DNA of 62,661 bases from JBGCDD01 sp045105075. GTDB taxonomy: Bacteria > Pseudomonadota > Alphaproteobacteria > Rhodobacterales > Rhodobacteraceae. Under the pieces are notes generated by a model, which was not told where the DNA came from, ran no database searches, and saw nothing but the letters and a program-made list of their open reading frames with translations. The first letter of the stretch is position 1, and each line of letters opens with the position of its first letter. Made by a program: the position numbers and the translations under genes. This document shows positions 9,034 through 18,005 of this stretch, piece by piece. Where the stretch lies: assembly GCA_045105075.1 (NCBI GenBank), contig JBGCDD010000215.1, positions 1 to 62,661 of the forward strand, given 5' to 3'.

Positions 9034-9234
9034 ATGCCACGTTGGATCAATATCGTAATGGGACTCATTGGCACCGGGCTGATGATGGTTTTCACCCTTG
9101 GTCTGTCCCAAAGTATCTCGGCCGGTTTTGCGGGCTTTAAGGGCGGTCTGCCGTTTCTGATCATCGTCGTGTTTGTGATCTGTCTGGCACTCTACAATTT
9201 CTACGAAGACGCGATCCGCACCAAAAAGAAATGA
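9034..9234 (+). CDS. Small two-helix membrane protein
   Basis: A 66-residue protein that I do not recognise. It has a strong AGGAGAG ribosome site, two hydrophobic helices (about residues 8-25 and 38-56) and a basic C-terminus ending in KKK. It begins 10 bp after the amidase and overlaps the start of the dehydrogenase by four bases (ATGA), so it is clearly part of the operon. A role in anchoring or assisting the transporter or enzymes is possible, but nothing in the sequence shows it. Confidence 0.75.
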   Translation: MPRWINIVMGLIGTGLMMVFTLGLSQSISAGFAGFKGGLPFLIIVVFVICLALYNFYEDAIRTKKK

Positions 9235-10193
9235 GCGCCCCCCCCCGCCTCTGGATGCCCCGCCGCCTGTCTGATGCCACCATCGCCCGGGCGCGCGCCA
9301 GCTATGATCTGATCCTGAACGAGGCCGACACTCCAGGCAGTGCCGATGATATTATCGCCATGAGCCGCGAGGTTGATGCGATGATGCCCTGCCATTCCGA
9401 GCTGTTCACCCCCGACGTCGTCGCCCAGCTGGATCCGCGCCTCAAGATCATCGCCAATCATTCGGTTGGTGTTGATCACTGCAACCTGCCCGCTTTGGCC
9501 GAACGCGGCATCGTGGTGACCAACACGCCCGATGTGCTGTCGGATGCCACCGCCGAAATCGCCATGCTGCAGATGCTGAGGGCCGCACGCCGCGCGGTGG
9601 CCGGTGACACGTTGGTGCGCACCGGCAACTGGGCGTCGTGGAGCCCGTCGTTTATGGTGGGCAAGCAGGTCACCGGCGCGCGTCTCGGCATCGTTGGCAT
9701 GGGCCGCGTTGGGCGCGCCTTTGCCGCCAAGGCCCGCGGTTTTGATATGGAGATCCACTATTTCAACCGCACTCGGCTTGCCGCCGATCAGGAACAGGGC
9801 GCGACGTTTCATGCCGATCTGTCCAGCCTGCTGGGGGTTGCCGATTTTGTGTCGCTGCATTGCCCGGCCACGCCCGACACCACCGGCTTGATCAACGCCG
9901 ACACGCTGGCGCTGCTGCCCGATGGCGCCATTCTGGTGAACACCGCACGCGGCGCGCTGGTTGATGAAGCCGCCTTGCTGGGTGCCATTGCAAGCGGCAA
10001 ACTCGCCGCCGCCGGGCTCGACTGTTTTCAGGTTGAACCGGGCGGAAACCCTGGATTTGCGGCCCATGACAACATCTTCATGTTGCCCCATATCGGCAGC
10101 GCCACCGTGCGCACCCGCGACGCGATGGGCTTTCGCGCGCTTGACAACCTCGATGCCTTTTTCGCCGGTAAGCGCCCGAAAGACACCCTGTAA
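9231..10193 (+). CDS. D-isomer specific 2-hydroxyacid dehydrogenase
   Basis: A 320-residue NAD(P)-dependent dehydrogenase of the glyoxylate/hydroxypyruvate reductase type. It has the Rossmann loop GMGRVGRAFAAKARGF, followed by HYFNRTR where an acidic residue would favour NAD; the Asn-Arg pair suggests NADP. The catalytic set is present: Arg in NTARGALVDE, Glu in QVEPGG and His in LPHIGSAT. It is coupled to the small membrane protein and amidase, and presumably interconverts a 2-keto acid and a D-2-hydroxy acid produced in this pathway. Confidence 0.9.
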   Translation: MSAPPRLWMPRRLSDATIARARASYDLILNEADTPGSADDIIAMSREVDAMMPCHSELFTPDVVAQLDPRLKIIANHSVGVDHCNLPALAERGIVVTNTPDVLSDATAEIAMLQMLRAARRAVAGDTLVRTGNWASWSPSFMVGKQVTGARLGIVGMGRVGRAFAAKARGFDMEIHYFNRTRLAADQEQGATFHADLSSLLGVADFVSLHCPATPDTTGLINADTLALLPDGAILVNTARGALVDEAALLGAIASGKLAAAGLDCFQVEPGGNPGFAAHDNIFMLPHIGSATVRTRDAMGFRALDNLDAFFAGKRPKDTL

Positions 10194-10214
10194 CCCCACC
10201 CAAGGAGAGACCAA

Positions 10215-10523
10215 ATGCCTGTTTCCGTGCAAGTGATGTACCCTGTGTCTGACGACACCACGTTTGACTATGACTACTACCTGTCCACGCATATGGATCT
10301 GGTCGGCCAGCACATGGGCGAACATATCAGCCAAACTCTGGTCACCAAAGGCATCGCGGGCGGCCCGAACACCCCGCCCGGTTTGCACGCTGTGGCCACG
10401 ATGGTGTTTGCCGATCAGGCCGCGATGGACGCTGGTCTGGGCAATTCTGGCCCGGTCATGGCCGACATTCCCAACTTTACCAACAGCCAGCCGCAAATCC
10501 TGATTGGCGAGGTTGTCGGCTAG
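10215..10523 (+). CDS. EthD family protein
   Basis: A 102-residue ferredoxin-like (dimeric alpha/beta barrel) protein of the EthD family. The opening MPVSVQVMYPVSDDTTFDYD, followed shortly by a YLSTHMDLV segment, is characteristic. An AAGGAGAGA ribosome site precedes it and it closes the TRAP-amidase operon. EthD-like proteins are often accessory to oxidative degradation of xenobiotics, but their chemical role is not generally known. Here its position hints at a small-molecule catabolic role. Confidence 0.8.
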   Translation: MPVSVQVMYPVSDDTTFDYDYYLSTHMDLVGQHMGEHISQTLVTKGIAGGPNTPPGLHAVATMVFADQAAMDAGLGNSGPVMADIPNFTNSQPQILIGEVVG

Positions 10524-10579
10524 GTTTGCCGCATCAGCCAAAAGAAACCTCGGATGGCCGCGCCCTTAAGGCAAAAACC

Positions 10580-11635
10580 CTAGCGCAGTCGCGCGCCTGA
10601 GCGACGGTCAAACACCATCGCTCGGGCGGGATCAAATTGCAGGGCAACGCGGTCGCCCTCGGTGCTGCGCATATCGCCGCGTTCTTCCACAATCAGTCGC
10701 TCGCCAGTGGGCGCGCGCAAATGTGCATAAGACACACCGCCCAGCGCTTCGGTCAATTCAACCAACAAAGGCCCTCCGGCGCTCAGCTCAAGATGTTCCG
10801 GGCGCAACCCAAGGTCAACATCTGCCCCCTCGCCCGGCAACGATACATTTACGCCCACCGGCTCGGGCAGCGCCTCGCACACCACGTGCCCATCGCGCAC
10901 AGTGCCATTCAGAAAATTCATCGCGGGCGAGCCTATAAAACCCGCGACAAAACGATTGTCCGGGTCACGATAAAGATCGAGCGGCGCGCCGACCTGTTCA
11001 ATGCGCCCGTCGCGCAGCACGACGATCTTGTCGGCCAGCGTCATCGCCTCGACCTGATCGTGGGTGACGTAGATCATCGTTGCGCCGATTTCCTGGTGCA
11101 ACCGGGCAATCTCGACCCGCATTTCCACCCGCAATTCGGCGTCCAGGTTGGACAGCGGTTCGTCAAACAAAAACACCTCGGGGCCGCGCACAATGGCTCG
11201 TCCGATCGCCACACGTTGGCGTTGCCCGCCCGACAGCGCCTTGGGTTTGCGTTTGAGGTAATCATCCAGTTTGAGAATATCGGATGCTTCGGCCACTTTG
11301 CGCCGGATTTCAGCCCGCGCCACGCCGTTCATGCGCAACCCAAACCCCATATTTTCCTCGACCGTCATATGCGGGTAAAGCGCGTAGGTCTGGAACACCA
11401 TCGCCACCCCACGCTTGGCCGGATCAAGATTGGTAACATCGCGTGCACCGATGGAAATCTGCCCCTCGCTGGTGTCTTCCAACCCGGCAATCATGCGCAG
11501 CAACGTGGATTTGCCACAGCCCGACGGCCCGACAAAAACACAGAATTCACCATCCGCAATATCAAGGTCAACGCCGTGGATCACCTGCGTCGCTCCATAG
11601 CGTTTGACGGCTTTTTGCAACGTGACGCCTGTCAT
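10580..11635 (-). CDS. Sugar ABC transporter ATP-binding protein (MalK/UgpC type)
   Basis: A 351-residue ATPase that would energise a carbohydrate ABC importer. All motifs are present: Walker A GPSGCGKST, Q-loop FQTYALYPHMTVEEN, signature LSGGQRQRVAIGRA, Walker B VFLFDEPLSNLD and the H-loop YVTHDQVEAM. The C-terminal roughly 110 residues form the MalK-type TOBE/OB regulatory domain (LRPEHLEL). It overlaps the iclR gene by four bases and faces away from the binding-protein and permease genes, with which it presumably assembles. Confidence 0.93.
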   Translation of the reverse strand: MTGVTLQKAVKRYGATQVIHGVDLDIADGEFCVFVGPSGCGKSTLLRMIAGLEDTSEGQISIGARDVTNLDPAKRGVAMVFQTYALYPHMTVEENMGFGLRMNGVARAEIRRKVAEASDILKLDDYLKRKPKALSGGQRQRVAIGRAIVRGPEVFLFDEPLSNLDAELRVEMRVEIARLHQEIGATMIYVTHDQVEAMTLADKIVVLRDGRIEQVGAPLDLYRDPDNRFVAGFIGSPAMNFLNGTVRDGHVVCEALPEPVGVNVSLPGEGADVDLGLRPEHLELSAGGPLLVELTEALGGVSYAHLRAPTGERLIVEERGDMRSTEGDRVALQFDPARAMVFDRRSGARLR

Positions 11636-12429
11636 AACTCAATTCCTGTCTTTGGGGCGCGATCTTCGGGAAAGCGCCAGGCCTCGGCCTCAAACGCGAT
11701 GGCATGCGCTGTCTGGTTCAGGCGGGGCACCCAACTTTCAAGCTGGTCAAGCGTTGTGCGCGCGGTGGCGCCAGTGATGGAAAGCGCCCCCAGCACATGT
11801 CCCCCGGGGGACAAAATGGGCTTGGCGACACAGATAATGCCCGGTTCATGTTCTTCACGATCAAAGGCAAACCCGCTCTGATGGATCTGGTTCAATTCGT
11901 CGCGAAACGCGTCGGCGCTGACAACAGTGTGCGGCGTAAAGCGATGAAACGACTGTTGCGCAATCGCGCGGCTTTGCGCCTGTTCGGGCAAAAACGCCAG
12001 CATCGCTTTGCCCACGCCCGTGCAATAGGCTGGCCCAATGCGCCCGGCCTGACTGAACATCTGGATCGGGTCGGCCGCGTTACGCTTGTCGACATAAAGC
12101 ACCTGGGCATTGTCCAACTGGGCCAGGTGCACGGTTTCGCCCACATCCTGGCTGAGCGCGTCGAGCATCGGGCGCGCAATCGGCGCCAACGAACTTTGCA
12201 TCCACGCCGCGTGCGCCAGCCGCACCAGCCGCATCCCCAAAGCATAGGTTTGACGGTCGGGATCATAGACCAGCATGCCCTGACTGGTGAGCGTTTGCAA
12301 AAACCGATACAGCGTCGCCTTGGGAAACGGGCTGGATGTCAAAAGCTCGCCAAAACGCACCGGGCGCTCGAAAGCGGCGACCTGATCCAAGACCTCACAG
12401 GCCTTTCCGACCGTTCCATCCCCAGACAC
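11632..12429 (-). CDS. IclR family transcriptional regulator (galactoside locus)
   Basis: A 265-residue IclR-type regulator: an N-terminal winged helix-turn-helix (FPKATLYRFLQTLTSQGMLV) and a C-terminal effector domain (GVGKAMLAFLPEQ, FAFDREEHEPGIICVAKPI). I chose the GTG at 12429 because an AGGAG lies nine bases upstream; a TTG start at 12474 would add 15 residues. It is divergent from the binding-protein gene, with an IclR-like palindrome between them, and co-transcribed with the ATPase. It probably controls both the transporter and the galactoside catabolic run; the ligand is unknown. Confidence 0.9.
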   Translation of the reverse strand: MSGDGTVGKACEVLDQVAAFERPVRFGELLTSSPFPKATLYRFLQTLTSQGMLVYDPDRQTYALGMRLVRLAHAAWMQSSLAPIARPMLDALSQDVGETVHLAQLDNAQVLYVDKRNAADPIQMFSQAGRIGPAYCTGVGKAMLAFLPEQAQSRAIAQQSFHRFTPHTVVSADAFRDELNQIHQSGFAFDREEHEPGIICVAKPILSPGGHVLGALSITGATARTTLDQLESWVPRLNQTAHAIAFEAEAWRFPEDRAPKTGIEL

Positions 12430-12534
12430 GTGGGAGTGCTCCTTTTGGTACGGTGCTCCTGCCAAGCGGGCCAAGACAGGAAGGTGTTGACAAGCCTAGA
12501 CGCGACGCGCAAAGATTTCAATATGTAAAACAAA

Positions 12535-12551
12535 GTTTCATTAAATGGAAC
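12535..12551. promoter_or_regulatory. Candidate IclR operator
   Basis: GTTTCAT-TAA-ATGGAAC is an inverted repeat with one mismatch, resembling the TTTCC/GGAAA operators known for IclR proteins. It lies in the 155-bp divergent region between iclR (12429) and the binding-protein start (12585). Confidence 0.5.
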
Positions 12552-12584
12552 CAACTGACAAAAGACGCTCTTTGGGAGGAAACC

Positions 12585-13841
12585 ATGTACGTCACAACCA
12601 AAACCGCGCTGGCAGCGCTGGCCACAACTGTGGCGCTGGCCATGCCTGTGCGCGCTGAACTGACCGGTGATCTGAAGATCTTTCTGGACACATCGAACCC
12701 GGCGCCGCGCGCAACAATGGAAGCGATGATCGCAACGTTTCAGGGCAAGCACCCCGATTTGAACATTGAAACAACGGTCATCGACCGCGAGGCTTACAAA
12801 ACCCAAATTCGCAACTTTCTGACCGCGAATGCGCCAGACGTGGCCACCTGGTATGCCGCCAACCGCATGCGCCCCTATGTCGAAGCTGGCTTGTTCGAGG
12901 ACGTGTCTGATCTATGGGCCGAACCCGCAATCGCCGACAATCTGGCATCGACCAAAGGTGCTATGACCATCGATGGCAAACAGTGGGGCGTGCCGTATAC
13001 CTATTACCAATGGGGCGTTTATTACCGCAAAGACATCTTTGCCGAACTGGGGCTGGAAGAGCCCAAAACCTGGGATCAGGAAAAGGCCAATTGTGCCAAG
13101 ATCGTCGCGTCAGGGCGGGCCTGCTATACCATCGGGACCAAGTTCCTTTGGACGGCTGGCGGATGGTTTGACTATCTCAACATGCGCACCAACGGCTTTG
13201 ATTTCCACATGCAACTGTTGCAGGGCGACGCCAGCTGGGAAAGCGACGAAGTGCGCGCGACGTTCTCCAATTGGCGCGAGTTGATCGACATGGGCGGCTT
13301 TGTCGCCAACCACCAGACCTACAGCTGGCAAGAGGCATTGCCGTTCATGGTCAACGGACAAGCCGCGTCCTATTTGATGGGCAATTTCGCCGTCGCCCCG
13401 CTGCGCGAAGCAGGGCTCAGCGATGATCAGCTGGATTTCTATCAATTCCCTCAGATCAACCCAAATGTGGCCATGGCCGAAGATGCGCCAACTGACACGT
13501 TCCACATTCCCGCCAAGGCTCAGAACAAAGAAGCCGCCCGGGAATTTTTGCGCCATGTGGCAGCAGCGGATACGCAGACAACGATCAACGCAGGCGATGC
13601 TTTGGGTCAATTGCCCGTCAATTCCAAGAGCTCGGTGGACAACGACAAGTTCCTGCAAGAAGGCTTTGAGATGCTGTCGCAAAACAGCCCTGGCGGTGTG
13701 GCCCAGTTCTTTGATCGCGACGCGCCTGCGGAAATGGCCAAGGTTGCCATGGAAGGATTTCAGGAATTCATGGTCAAGCCAGACAGTCTGGACCGGATCC
13801 TGAAAAAGCTCGAGCGCGCTCGCGGGCGGATCTATAAATAA
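12585..13841 (+). CDS. ABC transporter sugar-binding protein
   Basis: A 418-residue periplasmic receptor of family 1. The ATG at 12585 follows GGGAGGAAACC and gives a Sec signal peptide (about 22 residues, ending PVRA). The mature protein has the usual NIETTVIDREAYKTQIRNFL segment and tryptophan-rich pocket stretches (QWGVPYTYYQWGVYYRKD). Gene order with two permeases, an alpha-galactosidase and a beta-galactosidase indicates an oligosaccharide or galactoside substrate; this is inference from context. Confidence 0.92.
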   Translation: MYVTTKTALAALATTVALAMPVRAELTGDLKIFLDTSNPAPRATMEAMIATFQGKHPDLNIETTVIDREAYKTQIRNFLTANAPDVATWYAANRMRPYVEAGLFEDVSDLWAEPAIADNLASTKGAMTIDGKQWGVPYTYYQWGVYYRKDIFAELGLEEPKTWDQEKANCAKIVASGRACYTIGTKFLWTAGGWFDYLNMRTNGFDFHMQLLQGDASWESDEVRATFSNWRELIDMGGFVANHQTYSWQEALPFMVNGQAASYLMGNFAVAPLREAGLSDDQLDFYQFPQINPNVAMAEDAPTDTFHIPAKAQNKEAAREFLRHVAAADTQTTINAGDALGQLPVNSKSSVDNDKFLQEGFEMLSQNSPGGVAQFFDRDAPAEMAKVAMEGFQEFMVKPDSLDRILKKLERARGRIYK

Positions 13842-13847
13842 AACAGA

Positions 13848-13910
13848 GAGGGGGCGCTGCCCGCCCCCTCACGACATGTCCAGCGGCTTGGGCCTCCGGC
13901 CCCGCCGCTG
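13848..13910 (+). other. Two tandem stem-loops after the binding-protein gene
   Basis: The first hairpin pairs GAGGGGGC (13848-13855) with GCCCCCTC (13863-13870). The second pairs CAGCGGC (13881-13887) with GCCGCTG (13904-13910) around an inner GGGCC/GGCCC stem. Neither has a T-tract. They lie between receptor and permease, as in mal-type operons where such hairpins stabilise the receptor message. Confidence 0.55.
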
Positions 13911-13982
13911 TAGCCGCACCGATCCCCGGCTTGGAGGGATAGCAAAGGCGGCACGCAGAACACCCCATGGGACCCAGAACCA

Positions 13983-14902
13983 ATGACCAAAGTCCGCGCA
14001 TCCGAAGACAGCTGGTGGCATCGAAATCAGCAAAAGCTGGCGCCATGGCTGTTTTTGGCGCCGGGGCTGTTGTTTTTTCTGTTTTACGTCATCTTCCCGG
14101 TGTTTCAGTCCTTTAACCTGTCCCTTTATGAATGGGACGGCCTTGGCCAAGCCGAATACGTCGGATTTCGCCACTACGAAGATCTCTACTACGAATGGGT
14201 CGACCGGGATGCGTTTTACACCTCACTGAAGAACAACCTGATCTGGCTGACACTCTATTTGCTGGCAATCCCGGCCGGGCTTTTCATTGCTTTGTTCCTG
14301 AACCAGACCGTCACAGGAATCCGTCTCTACAAATCCCTGTTCTTCTTTCCCTTCGTGATCAGCCAGGTTGTTGTCGGCCTGGTGTTTTCTTGGTTTTACG
14401 ACCCCACATTCGGGCTACTGAACGCCCTGCTTGGATTTGTTGGCCTGGGACCTGTGAATGTGCTGGGCGACGAAAATCTGGTGACTTATGGCATCATCGC
14501 CGCTGGGCTTTGGCCACAAACCGCCTATTGCATGATCCTTTACCTCACCGGGCTGAATGCAGTCGATCCGGAACAGATCGAGGCCGCGCGGCTGGACGGC
14601 GCGAAGGGATGGAAGATGCTGTGGTTCGTCGTGCTGCCGCAATTGCGCCCCGCCACCTTTATCGCCTTCGTGGTCACTATAATCGGTGCCCTGCGCAGCT
14701 TTGATCTGATTTCCATCATGACCGCAGGAGGCCCGTTCGGCTCATCACGTGTGTTGGCTTACTACATGTTCGAAGTCGCGTTGTCCGAATACGGCTTTCG
14801 CATGGCTATGGCGCCGCCATCGCAGTGGTGCTGTTCCTCATCATGCTCTGCTTTATCGCCTATTTCCTTTGGTCAATGTACCGCGACGAAAAAGGACACT
14901 GA
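13983..14902 (+). pseudogene. Sugar ABC transporter permease (MalF type) with a C-terminal frameshift
   Basis: An inner membrane permease with about six helices, including the EAA-loop segment EQIEAARLDGAKGWKMLW that docks on the ATPase. Up to EYGFRM (codon ending 14804) it is normal. The original frame then runs into unrelated sequence through the next gene. One missing base at about 14804-14805 would restore GYGAAIAVVLFLIM, a last helix and YRDEKGH before a TGA at 14900-14902, exactly where a permease should end. So a single-base deletion, real or a sequencing error, replaces the final helix with a long tail ending at 15125. The companion permease is intact. Confidence 0.85.
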
Positions 14903-14991
14903 ACATGACGCGGACGCCACCTTTTCCTTTTGCCAAAAATATCCCCGCCGGAGGCATGGCCGCCAGGCCATTCCCAAGAAAGCGCTAGGTC

Positions 14992-15840
14992 ATGTTCCCA
15001 ACTCCAATCGAAAAAACCAGCGCCTCCACCCGGATGACGTATCAGGCCCTTCTCCCCGTCGCATTGCTGTTCTGGCTGATGCCCCTGCTGGCCGTTGCCC
15101 TGTTTTCCATCAAGCCCGGCAGTGATTTTGCCAGCGCCAATTACTGGGGCTGGCCCAGCTCGTTTGAGGCCGGCGCCAATTACGGGCGTGTCTTCTTTGA
15201 CAGCGACATGCCGCGTTACTTGCTCAATTCCGTCTTCATCACTGTGCCAACGGTGATTGGCGCCGTCGCACTATCGGCTATGACGGGCTTTGCCTTGGGC
15301 ATCTACAAGTTCCGCTCCAACATCTGGGTGTTTTTCCTGTTTGTCGCCGGCAACTTTGTCCCGTTTCAAATTCTGATGGTGCCGGTGCGCGACCTGACGC
15401 TTGACCTCGGGCTCTACAACACCAAAACCGGGCTGGTTCTGTTTCACATCGCGTTCCAGACCGGGTTTTGCACGCTGTTCATGCGCAATTTCATCCGTGC
15501 TTTACCGTTCCAACTGATCGAGGCCGCGCGGGTTGAGGGTGTCACCGAAATCCGCATCTTCTGGTACGTTGTTTTGCCGCTGATGAAGCCCGCGCTCGCC
15601 GCACTTTCGGTGCTGATCTTCACCTTTATATGGAATGACTATTTCTGGGCTGTGGTGCTGACCCAAGGCGCGGAAAGCCAGCCTGTGACCGCCGGCATCA
15701 CCAGCTTCAATGCGCAATATCGCGCCGCCTATCATTTGATGAGCGCCGGCAGCATTGTCGCCGCCCTGCCCCCGGTTGCGATGTTCTTTTTGATGCAAAA
15801 ACACTTCATCGCCGGCCTCACGCTGGGAGCGGTCAAATGA
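14992..15840 (+). CDS. Sugar ABC transporter permease (MalG type)
   Basis: A 282-residue permease with six predicted helices and the conserved EAA loop (FQLIEAARVEGVTEIRIFW, about residues 175-193). The C-terminal SAGSIVAALPPVAMFFLMQKHFI ending is typical of MalG-family proteins. It pairs with the frameshifted upstream permease and the divergent ATPase to form the importer. The 89 bases before it contain only a 27-codon reading frame without family features. Confidence 0.92.
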   Translation: MFPTPIEKTSASTRMTYQALLPVALLFWLMPLLAVALFSIKPGSDFASANYWGWPSSFEAGANYGRVFFDSDMPRYLLNSVFITVPTVIGAVALSAMTGFALGIYKFRSNIWVFFLFVAGNFVPFQILMVPVRDLTLDLGLYNTKTGLVLFHIAFQTGFCTLFMRNFIRALPFQLIEAARVEGVTEIRIFWYVVLPLMKPALAALSVLIFTFIWNDYFWAVVLTQGAESQPVTAGITSFNAQYRAAYHLMSAGSIVAALPPVAMFFLMQKHFIAGLTLGAVK

Positions 15841-15862
15841 GACTCATTCAAAAAGGTGCGCC

Positions 15863-17203
15863 ATGGTAAAAATCGCCTTTATCGGTGCGGGATCGACGAT
15901 CTTCATGCAAAATATCGTCGGCGACGCGCTGTTGACCCCGGCTTTGGCCGACAGCCATTTCGCGTTGATGGACATTGATCAAACCCGTCTGGCCCAGAGC
16001 GAGTCCGTGGCGCGCGCCATGATCAAAAGCACCGGCACGGGCGCCACGCTCAGCACGCACACCAATCAACGCGCGGCCCTGGACGGCGCTGATTTTGTCA
16101 TCACCGCTTTTCAGATCGGCGGGTACGAGCCCTGCACCGTTACTGATTTTGAAATCCCGCGCGCTTACGGGTTGCGCCAAACCATCGGCGACACGCTGGG
16201 CGTGGCAGGCATCATGCGCGCGTTGCGCACGGTTCCGGTGTTGTGGGATGTTGCGCGTGATATGGCCGCGCTTTGCCCCAATGCGACCCTGTTGCAATAT
16301 GTGAACCCGATGGCGATCAACACTTGGGCTCTGGCCGAGGCGTTTCCACACCTGAAACAGGTTGGCCTGTGCCATTCAGTGCAAAACACGGTCGAAGAGA
16401 TTGCCCATGATCTGGGCCTGCCAAAGGGTGAAATCGGCTATAAGGTGGCCGGCGTCAATCATGTCGCCTTTTTCCTGCGCCTCGATCACCAGGGCCGCGA
16501 TCTTTACCCGGATTTGCGGGCCGGATACCGTGCTGGCGCGCTGCCCAAACCGCCGCTGTTGATGCCTCGCTGCGCCAACACCGTGCGTTACGAGGTGATG
16601 GAACAGTTGGGCTGGTTTTGCACTGAAAGCAGCGAACATCTGGCGGAATACGTGCCCTGGTTCATCAAATCCGGGCGCGAAGATCTGATCAACAGGTTCG
16701 CCATCCCGCTGGATGAATACCCGGCGCGCTGCATCGAACAAGCCGCAGCCTGGGCAGATCAGGCCAAAGCCCTGACCAACGTTACCGAATTGAGCGTCAC
16801 CCGCAGCCATGAATTTGCCGCCGATCTGATGAACGCAATCACAACCGATCAGCCGCTGTCGATCTATGGCAACCTGCCCAACACTGGACAAATGCCGCAA
16901 TTGCCGATGGGGGCCGCCGTCGAAACCCCGTGTCTGGTGGATGCTAACGGCATCCAACCCACCTGTATCAACGACGTGCCGCCCCAATTGATCGCGTTGA
17001 TGCGCAGCCAGATCAACGTGCAGGAGTTGACCGTGCGCGCACTGATCGACCAAAACCCCGAGCATATCTATCACGCCGCGATGATGGACCCGCACACCGC
17101 CGCCGAGCTGGACCTGCGCCAGATCCGCAGCCTGATCGATGATTTGCTACGCGCCCACAGCGACTGGGTGCCAGATTGGTGCGCGCCCATCAAAGCCGCA
17201 TGA
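15863..17203 (+). CDS. Glycoside hydrolase family 4 (alpha-galactosidase type)
   Basis: A 446-residue NAD- and metal-dependent glycosidase that cleaves by an oxidation-elimination mechanism. The N-terminal dinucleotide loop IAFIGAGSTIFMQN is followed by the metal-binding CHSV motif (Cys170-His171) and the GVNH motif (His200). The CHSV form is characteristic of MelA-like alpha-galactosidases rather than the CNxP form of alpha-glucosidases. With the beta-galactosidase downstream it supports uptake and cytoplasmic cleavage of galactosides. It starts 22 bp after the permease. Confidence 0.88.
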   Translation: MVKIAFIGAGSTIFMQNIVGDALLTPALADSHFALMDIDQTRLAQSESVARAMIKSTGTGATLSTHTNQRAALDGADFVITAFQIGGYEPCTVTDFEIPRAYGLRQTIGDTLGVAGIMRALRTVPVLWDVARDMAALCPNATLLQYVNPMAINTWALAEAFPHLKQVGLCHSVQNTVEEIAHDLGLPKGEIGYKVAGVNHVAFFLRLDHQGRDLYPDLRAGYRAGALPKPPLLMPRCANTVRYEVMEQLGWFCTESSEHLAEYVPWFIKSGREDLINRFAIPLDEYPARCIEQAAAWADQAKALTNVTELSVTRSHEFAADLMNAITTDQPLSIYGNLPNTGQMPQLPMGAAVETPCLVDANGIQPTCINDVPPQLIALMRSQINVQELTVRALIDQNPEHIYHAAMMDPHTAAELDLRQIRSLIDDLLRAHSDWVPDWCAPIKAA

Positions 17204-17228
17204 CCCCTTCTTCTACAGGACACCCCGA

Positions 17229-18002
17229 ATGACCAAGACCGCCAGTTTTCACGATCTGCAATCCGCCTCTGTGTTCATCACCGGAGGCGGCTCTGGCATT
17301 GGCGCGGCGCTCACCGATGGGTTTTTGGCGCAGGGCGCGCAGGTGGCCTTTATCGGGCGCTCGGATGCGTCGGAATTTGTGAACGAGATGGCCCAAAAAC
17401 ACGGCCGGACCCCGCTTTTTGTGCAAGGCGATATCACCGACACAAACCAGCTGAGCAGCGCCATCGCGCGCGCCAGTGCGGCCCATGGGCCGGTCACGGT
17501 GCTGGTCAACAATGCCGCCAACGATCAGCGCCACGATTGGCGCGACACCACGCCCGAATTCTGGGACGCGATGCAATCGATCAATCTCAAAGCCTATTTC
17601 TTTGCGATTCAAGCAACCGCCAAGGGTATGATTGCAAACGGAAAAGGGGGCACCATCATCAACTTCAGCTCGATCAGCTATATTATGGGCAATGCCGGAT
17701 ATCCCGCCTATACCTCGGCCAATGCCGCGATCACGGGCCTGACCCGGTCGATGGCGCGCGAATTGGGGCCCGACGAAATCCGCGTGAATGCGCTGGCCCC
17801 AGGTTGGGTTTTGACGCAAAAACAGCTTGATAAATGGGCCACGCCCGACGCGTTGGCCGCCCATCTGGAGCGTCAGTGCATTCCCGAACATCTGGTGCCC
17901 CAAGACATTGTCGATGGCGTGTTGTTTCTGGCCTCTGGCACCAGCCGGATGATGACAGGGCAGTGCATGGCCGTGGATGGCGGCGTTGTGGTGTCGGGCT
18001 AG
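17229..18002 (+). CDS. SDR family oxidoreductase, probable galactose dehydrogenase, with altered catalytic Lys
   Basis: A 257-residue short-chain dehydrogenase with the cofactor loop TGGGSGIGAA, NNA motif (LVNNAANDQ) and Ser-Tyr of the catalytic set (NFSSISYIMGNAGYPAYTSA). The family YxxxK motif reads YTSAN: codon AAT (17731-17733) replaces the expected Lys codon. The rest, including APGWVLTQKQLDKWATP, matches bacterial galactose or L-fucose dehydrogenases. In this locus it would make galactono-lactone. The Lys lowers the Tyr pKa, so activity may be lost or altered. The reading frame itself is intact. Confidence 0.87.
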   Translation: MTKTASFHDLQSASVFITGGGSGIGAALTDGFLAQGAQVAFIGRSDASEFVNEMAQKHGRTPLFVQGDITDTNQLSSAIARASAAHGPVTVLVNNAANDQRHDWRDTTPEFWDAMQSINLKAYFFAIQATAKGMIANGKGGTIINFSSISYIMGNAGYPAYTSANAAITGLTRSMARELGPDEIRVNALAPGWVLTQKQLDKWATPDALAAHLERQCIPEHLVPQDIVDGVLFLASGTSRMMTGQCMAVDGGVVVSG

Positions 18003-18005
18003 ATC

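Noticed and set aside
9201..10541. 446-codon reading frame antisense to the hydroxyacid dehydrogenase and EthD genes
   Set aside because: Composition typical of an antisense shadow in high-G+C DNA (His, Gln, Gly, Arg), and the plus-strand genes carry complete catalytic motifs.
14905..14988. 27-codon reading frame between the two sugar permease genes
   Set aside because: No conserved features, and it lies in a short spacer; translation there would be incidental to the coupled permeases.
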